Shown piece after piece: positions 60,148-64,000 of a DNA stretch of 64,000 bases. A program made the position numbers and the translations under genes. The notes below the pieces were generated by a model. It was not told the DNA's origin and made no database searches. It worked only from the letters and a program-made list of their open reading frames with translations. The stretch covers positions 4,474,615 to 4,538,614 of the forward strand of contig JACAXG010000034.1 of assembly GCA_018881555.1 (NCBI GenBank), given 5' to 3'. Each line of letters opens with the position of its first letter. Positions within the stretch are counted from its first letter, which is position 1. The stretch is from Amblyornis subalaris (Eukaryota > Chordata > Aves > Passeriformes > Ptilonorhynchidae).

Positions 60148-63100
60148 CAGTTCAATGTTAATATAATCATATCTGATTACTTCTCGGCTTTTCTTGTTTT
60201 GTTTTTTTTGTGGTCATGCCTCAGGGGTTTTCACCATTCCATTAATTCTTACAAGGCTCCCCTGGCCTTTCAATACCTAACATTTGAGCACAACCTTTCT
60301 ATCTCCAGGAAACACTCAGCCATTTGTCAGACATAAAGAGGCAATGGACAAACCTAGTGGTTTTCTTTTGAACTTGAATCTTTCCAAGCAGTGAGGCAGT
60401 TGTGACCCATTGCTTAATGCTGAATTCCACAATGAGGTATTATTTATTGTGCCGAAGGCCAAATAAACTCTCAGGCTTGGTTTTTTTCCCTGTTGATCAA
60501 TGTGTCTGCATCTTTACATACTGTGCATCCAGGATACACTTTAGCTGTCACAGGATCATCACACCCCTGGCTCTGTTGGGTTGGACTAGAGGCTGATACT
60601 GGAAGTTTGTGACTTGTTCAAACCATTGATGATTTTCTCTATTATCAGTTTCCCCTCTTTGTTGCATTTGCAGATTTCTCTTCTGTATCTTTTTGGCAGA
60701 CCTGATGGCAAGAGTGGTATTTGAGATTGTTTAATACTGTTTATCATAGTTCTCCCTTATAAGTAGATTATTACATTATTCACTAGGGTAAGAATTTTCA
60801 TGCTGAGAGTTTGCTATAGAATGAATACCATGGAAAAAGGAAAGGTTGTCTTAAGGCATCAAGTCCGATTTCTCTGCAAAACCATTCAGGAAAGTACATC
60901 CTATAATTCTTCATTCCAGGATATGGGGAGCTTGGAAAACCTTGGGACAACCTAGGGAGTTGTTCTTAAAACTCTGATTATCTGAGAGAAAGTTTCGGAA
61001 TTCTGCCATAAATGTATTCTTTACAAGTTAATATTGTGTGTGTGAAGAGTGTCCTTTGTCTGTATTATATTTCAGCTGAAATAACTTAGTAATATTTATT
61101 CATTCCAGTAAAAGGAATTTGCCCACTTTCTCTTCTACTGATATGCCTTTATGTTTTCAGGAGAACTTCAAGTCTGGCTGGTGGTTCTGGGATCGGGGAT
61201 GTTTTTTGCTGTTTCTTCAAGAGCATTGACCTAGGCTGAGTTTTATCAAAGCCAAATATCAAAACATTTTGGTTCAGAACTGCTCAGCAGAAGCAGATGA
61301 CTTCACCTAAGGTTGAGTGCTGCTCTAAGCATCACTCCAGGACATCCAGGTGCTCTGCATGTTCTCCTTGAGATCCCCTCTCCTGGCTGTGCAGATGTGG
61401 GACAACATAGATAGAAAACATAAATATTCTGGTGCAGAGATGGTAAGAATTGAGGAGAATTTGTAGGACAAGGGTGAGACAACCAGGCATTAAGGGCTGT
61501 GCAAGGTAGAAGAAAGCTGGGGCTGGATCATGAGGCAGGTTTTCTTCAGATGAGGTGAGGTTGAGAGTGCAAATGGGAACCAGTGAGTGTGGGGGGTTAA
61601 ACTGAAAGAAAAGGACATGATCAGGAAGACTGTGAATGAGGGATAAGTGAGAACAATCAAGGAGTTAGAGAGCTGAAATAGAAGTTTATAAGCTGAAAAG
61701 AGTGGAGTGAGACAAGGCTTTGGATAAATGGAGTGGCAACAGGGTGAAGAGAAGGCAGGAACTATGGCAACATACTGTGAGTCATCGTAAAAGTCATGAC
61801 TTGCAAGGGTGATATCCATTGTCTGTGAAAGCTAAATTTGTTCTTTTTGTCACTTCTCAAAGTACTTTCCCTCCACTGGCAGGTGAATATAGACGACTGC
61901 TAATATATATTTCTATGGCTGTGCTTTCCCTGCACTTGGCTCAGTGTAGTGCTCGTGTGGTTCCATCCCCTGGCCTTTGGAACTGCATGATCATTCCTGT
62001 TGTTTCTTTCCTTTAATAAACTTGCTTCCTGGACAAACTTCAGGCATTTTCTACCTTTTGATAGATTGACTTTTAGATGTAACAAGTTTAACATAATCTG
62101 TCGTAACCAATAGATTCATCCACTCTTCTGTAGCAATCAGTGGTGATAGTTTAGCACCAGACAGTATTTCTCCTGAAGTTGTGTTTCGAGCTGTCACTGT
62201 TTGCTTCACAGCTGCACAACAAAAAGGCAGCTCTGAGAGTTGAGGACAAGTCTAAACTAATTGTTGAAAATGAGCCTGAGCTGACTTCATTTGCATGAAG
62301 TGGAAGTGGGGAAGGACAGCACAGGTGGAGTGGTTCAAGTTCCAGGTCAGGATGTGCTGGCTTTGAGCAGCAAAAGGCTCTTTAACCATCGGCCTTAGTG
62401 AAGTTCCTGGGTTAGGCTGATCCCGACTGGATTGGATTGGACCAGTACTTTTAAGTCTTCCTGACATGACAGATTGTGTTGTGTGGTGTGAGTTCACTAG
62501 TGGGAGTCTGTGCAACATCAGGCAGCTTGGCACTACCCTCTATTTCTATGCATTAACATACATTTAACATTTAAGTATGTAGCTCAAATCCTGCTTTTGA
62601 AGTCAGCTTGACTTTGAGCAAGTTAACTGATTAAATAAGGGTAGCTTTTTTAGTAACTGTCTTAGAATTTGGCTTCATAATGCTAACACTGTTTTTCTCC
62701 AAAGTACTCATATTAGAGAACACTTTAAGTATGTCAGTCAGCCTAAAGGCTACAGCTGCAGTCTGATAATAAATACAAGCTAATGAACAGAATTTCACTA
62801 TCTGTAGCACACCTCTTTATTCCAATAGAACATAAACACAGATCAAATAGGGCATAAGATCTCATTTTCTACACCAAGTGCTCCAATTTATTGGCTTCCT
62901 GAGGAACTAACAAAGATGCTCTAAGACCACAGGGAACTTCTGCTTTGGAAGCACCTTAGAAAACATTAATGTGCATAGTAGAACACCACGAAAACCCGAT
63001 AGAATTGCTGTGTAAGTGAATAAGTAGCACCATAATATCCTTTAGGAGAAGAAGTTTTAGTATTCAACAGTGAAAGAGTGTTAATGGTCTTTGGGAAGTT

Positions 63101-64000
63101 GCCTTTAATGGGGAATCAGCATCTTTCACTTCTCATAACAGAACACTTCTGAAAGCAAAAGCACCTTTAGTGTGTTTCTGAAAGCCACTTGTCAGAAACC
63201 AGCAAGTAAATAAATGTGGTTGCCAACAGCCAGGCTTAGTGACCTTTAATGTTCCAGTTTTTAGAATAATTAATTTATAATAATAGTTTCGGTCTTGACT
63301 AACATTATTACATGGTTCAAAAATACTTGCACAATGTGTCAACAGATGATTCTTTCAGCAATAAAATAATAAATATATTACAGTGAAGTTATTAAATCTG
63401 TCAAACTTGCTGAATAATATAATTTACAAGTATCTTACTGTATTCCACCAAGTCAGATTGTCGCTTGAATTTTGCAGTTTCAGATTGTGTTTGTGTCATT
63501 TTTGCTGCTGCAACTCTATGCCTGGCTTGATAATACATTGACCATCCAAGGCATAAACTGTACATTCCCAAGGGACTCGAGCCACTCTTATGTGTATAAA
63601 ATACTAAGGAGCAAAAATACTTCCCACACTACATTCCACTCTTGGAAAAGTCTGTGTGAAAGTTTTGCTATCCCCCCTCTTCCACCAAAACCTTTGATGT
63701 GACACTGACACTGTGTTCGAGGGTGTCTTTCAAGCAGGGATGAGTGCTTATGTGTTGCCAAAAACGAGCTGCAACTGAGCCCAAAGCTGTTCTGACTGTG
63801 GCTCTGGGATGGACTTGTTGATTCGCGATAAGTAATCTTCTGAGGCTTTTGTGGTGCAGACAGCTATGTGTACTTCTCAGAATGCTAGAAAATTTGCTTG
63901 CGTTTCCTATGAGATATCTAGGGCTCAGCTGCAGTCTAACTTCTGACACACTGACCTCAACTTCACTGGCTGCACTGACACTTGCCAGGATCCCTGGAAA

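Larger units (their letters stand above)
53025..64000. other. Non-coding stretch, no gene recognised
   Basis: About 11 kb without a supported gene. The longest open frame of the window (170 codons, minus strand, 58834-59346) lies in a locally GC-richer patch and has an overlapping 97-codon frame on the plus strand. It has no domain, signal peptide or membrane pattern I can recognise, so it is left unannotated. A purine-rich plus-strand run spans about 61390-61800. Confidence 0.55.

Noticed and set aside
60560..60610. Possible CR1 tail ('gttgggttggactaga')
   Set aside because: The match stops after about 16 bases and lacks the following CR1 words, so it is not enough for a call.
61161..61230. 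Short terminal-exon-like frame after a strong acceptor
   Set aside because: Only about 22 codons before the stop, no polyadenylation signal close by, and the peptide is unrecognised.
1..64000. CRISPR arrays, bacterial operons, endogenous retroviral genes, known microRNA or snRNA genes
   Set aside because: No regularly spaced repeats, no retroviral coding motifs or paired long terminal repeats, and none of the common small-RNA sequences I looked for by eye.

Overview
The window is AT-rich vertebrate DNA with no convincing protein-coding gene. The best clue to the organism is its repeats. There are two 3'-terminal fragments of CR1 LINEs (about 26170-27046 and 51712-52199), and a 5'-truncated SINE whose head matches tRNA-Ile and whose tail is CR1-like (about 46015-46150). 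A tRNA-Ile-headed SINE with a CR1 tail is the structure of TguSINE1, known from passerine birds. The low repeat load, lack of mammalian repeats and CR1 dominance also fit a bird genome, so a songbird or related passerine is the best guess. Two isolated unknown bases (25552 and 56988) show it comes from an assembled contig.

Layout: 1-9519 is unannotated single-copy DNA with homopolymer tracts. An older CR1-like tail lies at about 9520-9702, followed by two adjacent perfect palindromes (9782-9813). The stretch 9703-26169 has no gene I recognise. It holds two short exon-like blocks on the minus strand (17933-18001 and 18401-18460), each with good splice signals and an open frame. The younger, decayed CR1 with remains of ORF2 follows at 26170-27046. 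The stretch 27047-46014 is again non-coding. It contains an ancient palindromic MITE-like remnant (29203-29272), a perfect 12-bp-stem hairpin (32668-32695) and the best-looking candidate conserved regulatory block (about 34780-35060). After the SINE at 46 kb and the second CR1 at 52 kb, 52905-53024 holds another ancient MITE-like remnant. The rest, to 64000, is non-coding, with a homeodomain-motif-rich block at about 58150-58390.

The most likely reading is a large intron or an intergenic region of a bird chromosome. All four clear retroposon fragments lie on the plus strand. LINE insertions inside genes tend to be antisense to the host gene, so this weakly hints at a minus-strand host, but four insertions prove nothing. 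The longest open frames (about 120-170 codons) lack recognisable domains, have frequent overlapping open frames, and look like chance. I found no CRISPR array, no non-coding RNA gene, no viral genome and no undescribed multi-gene system. The findings are candidate exons, candidate enhancers, fossil repeats and inverted repeats, all of which need comparison with other genomes or transcript data.
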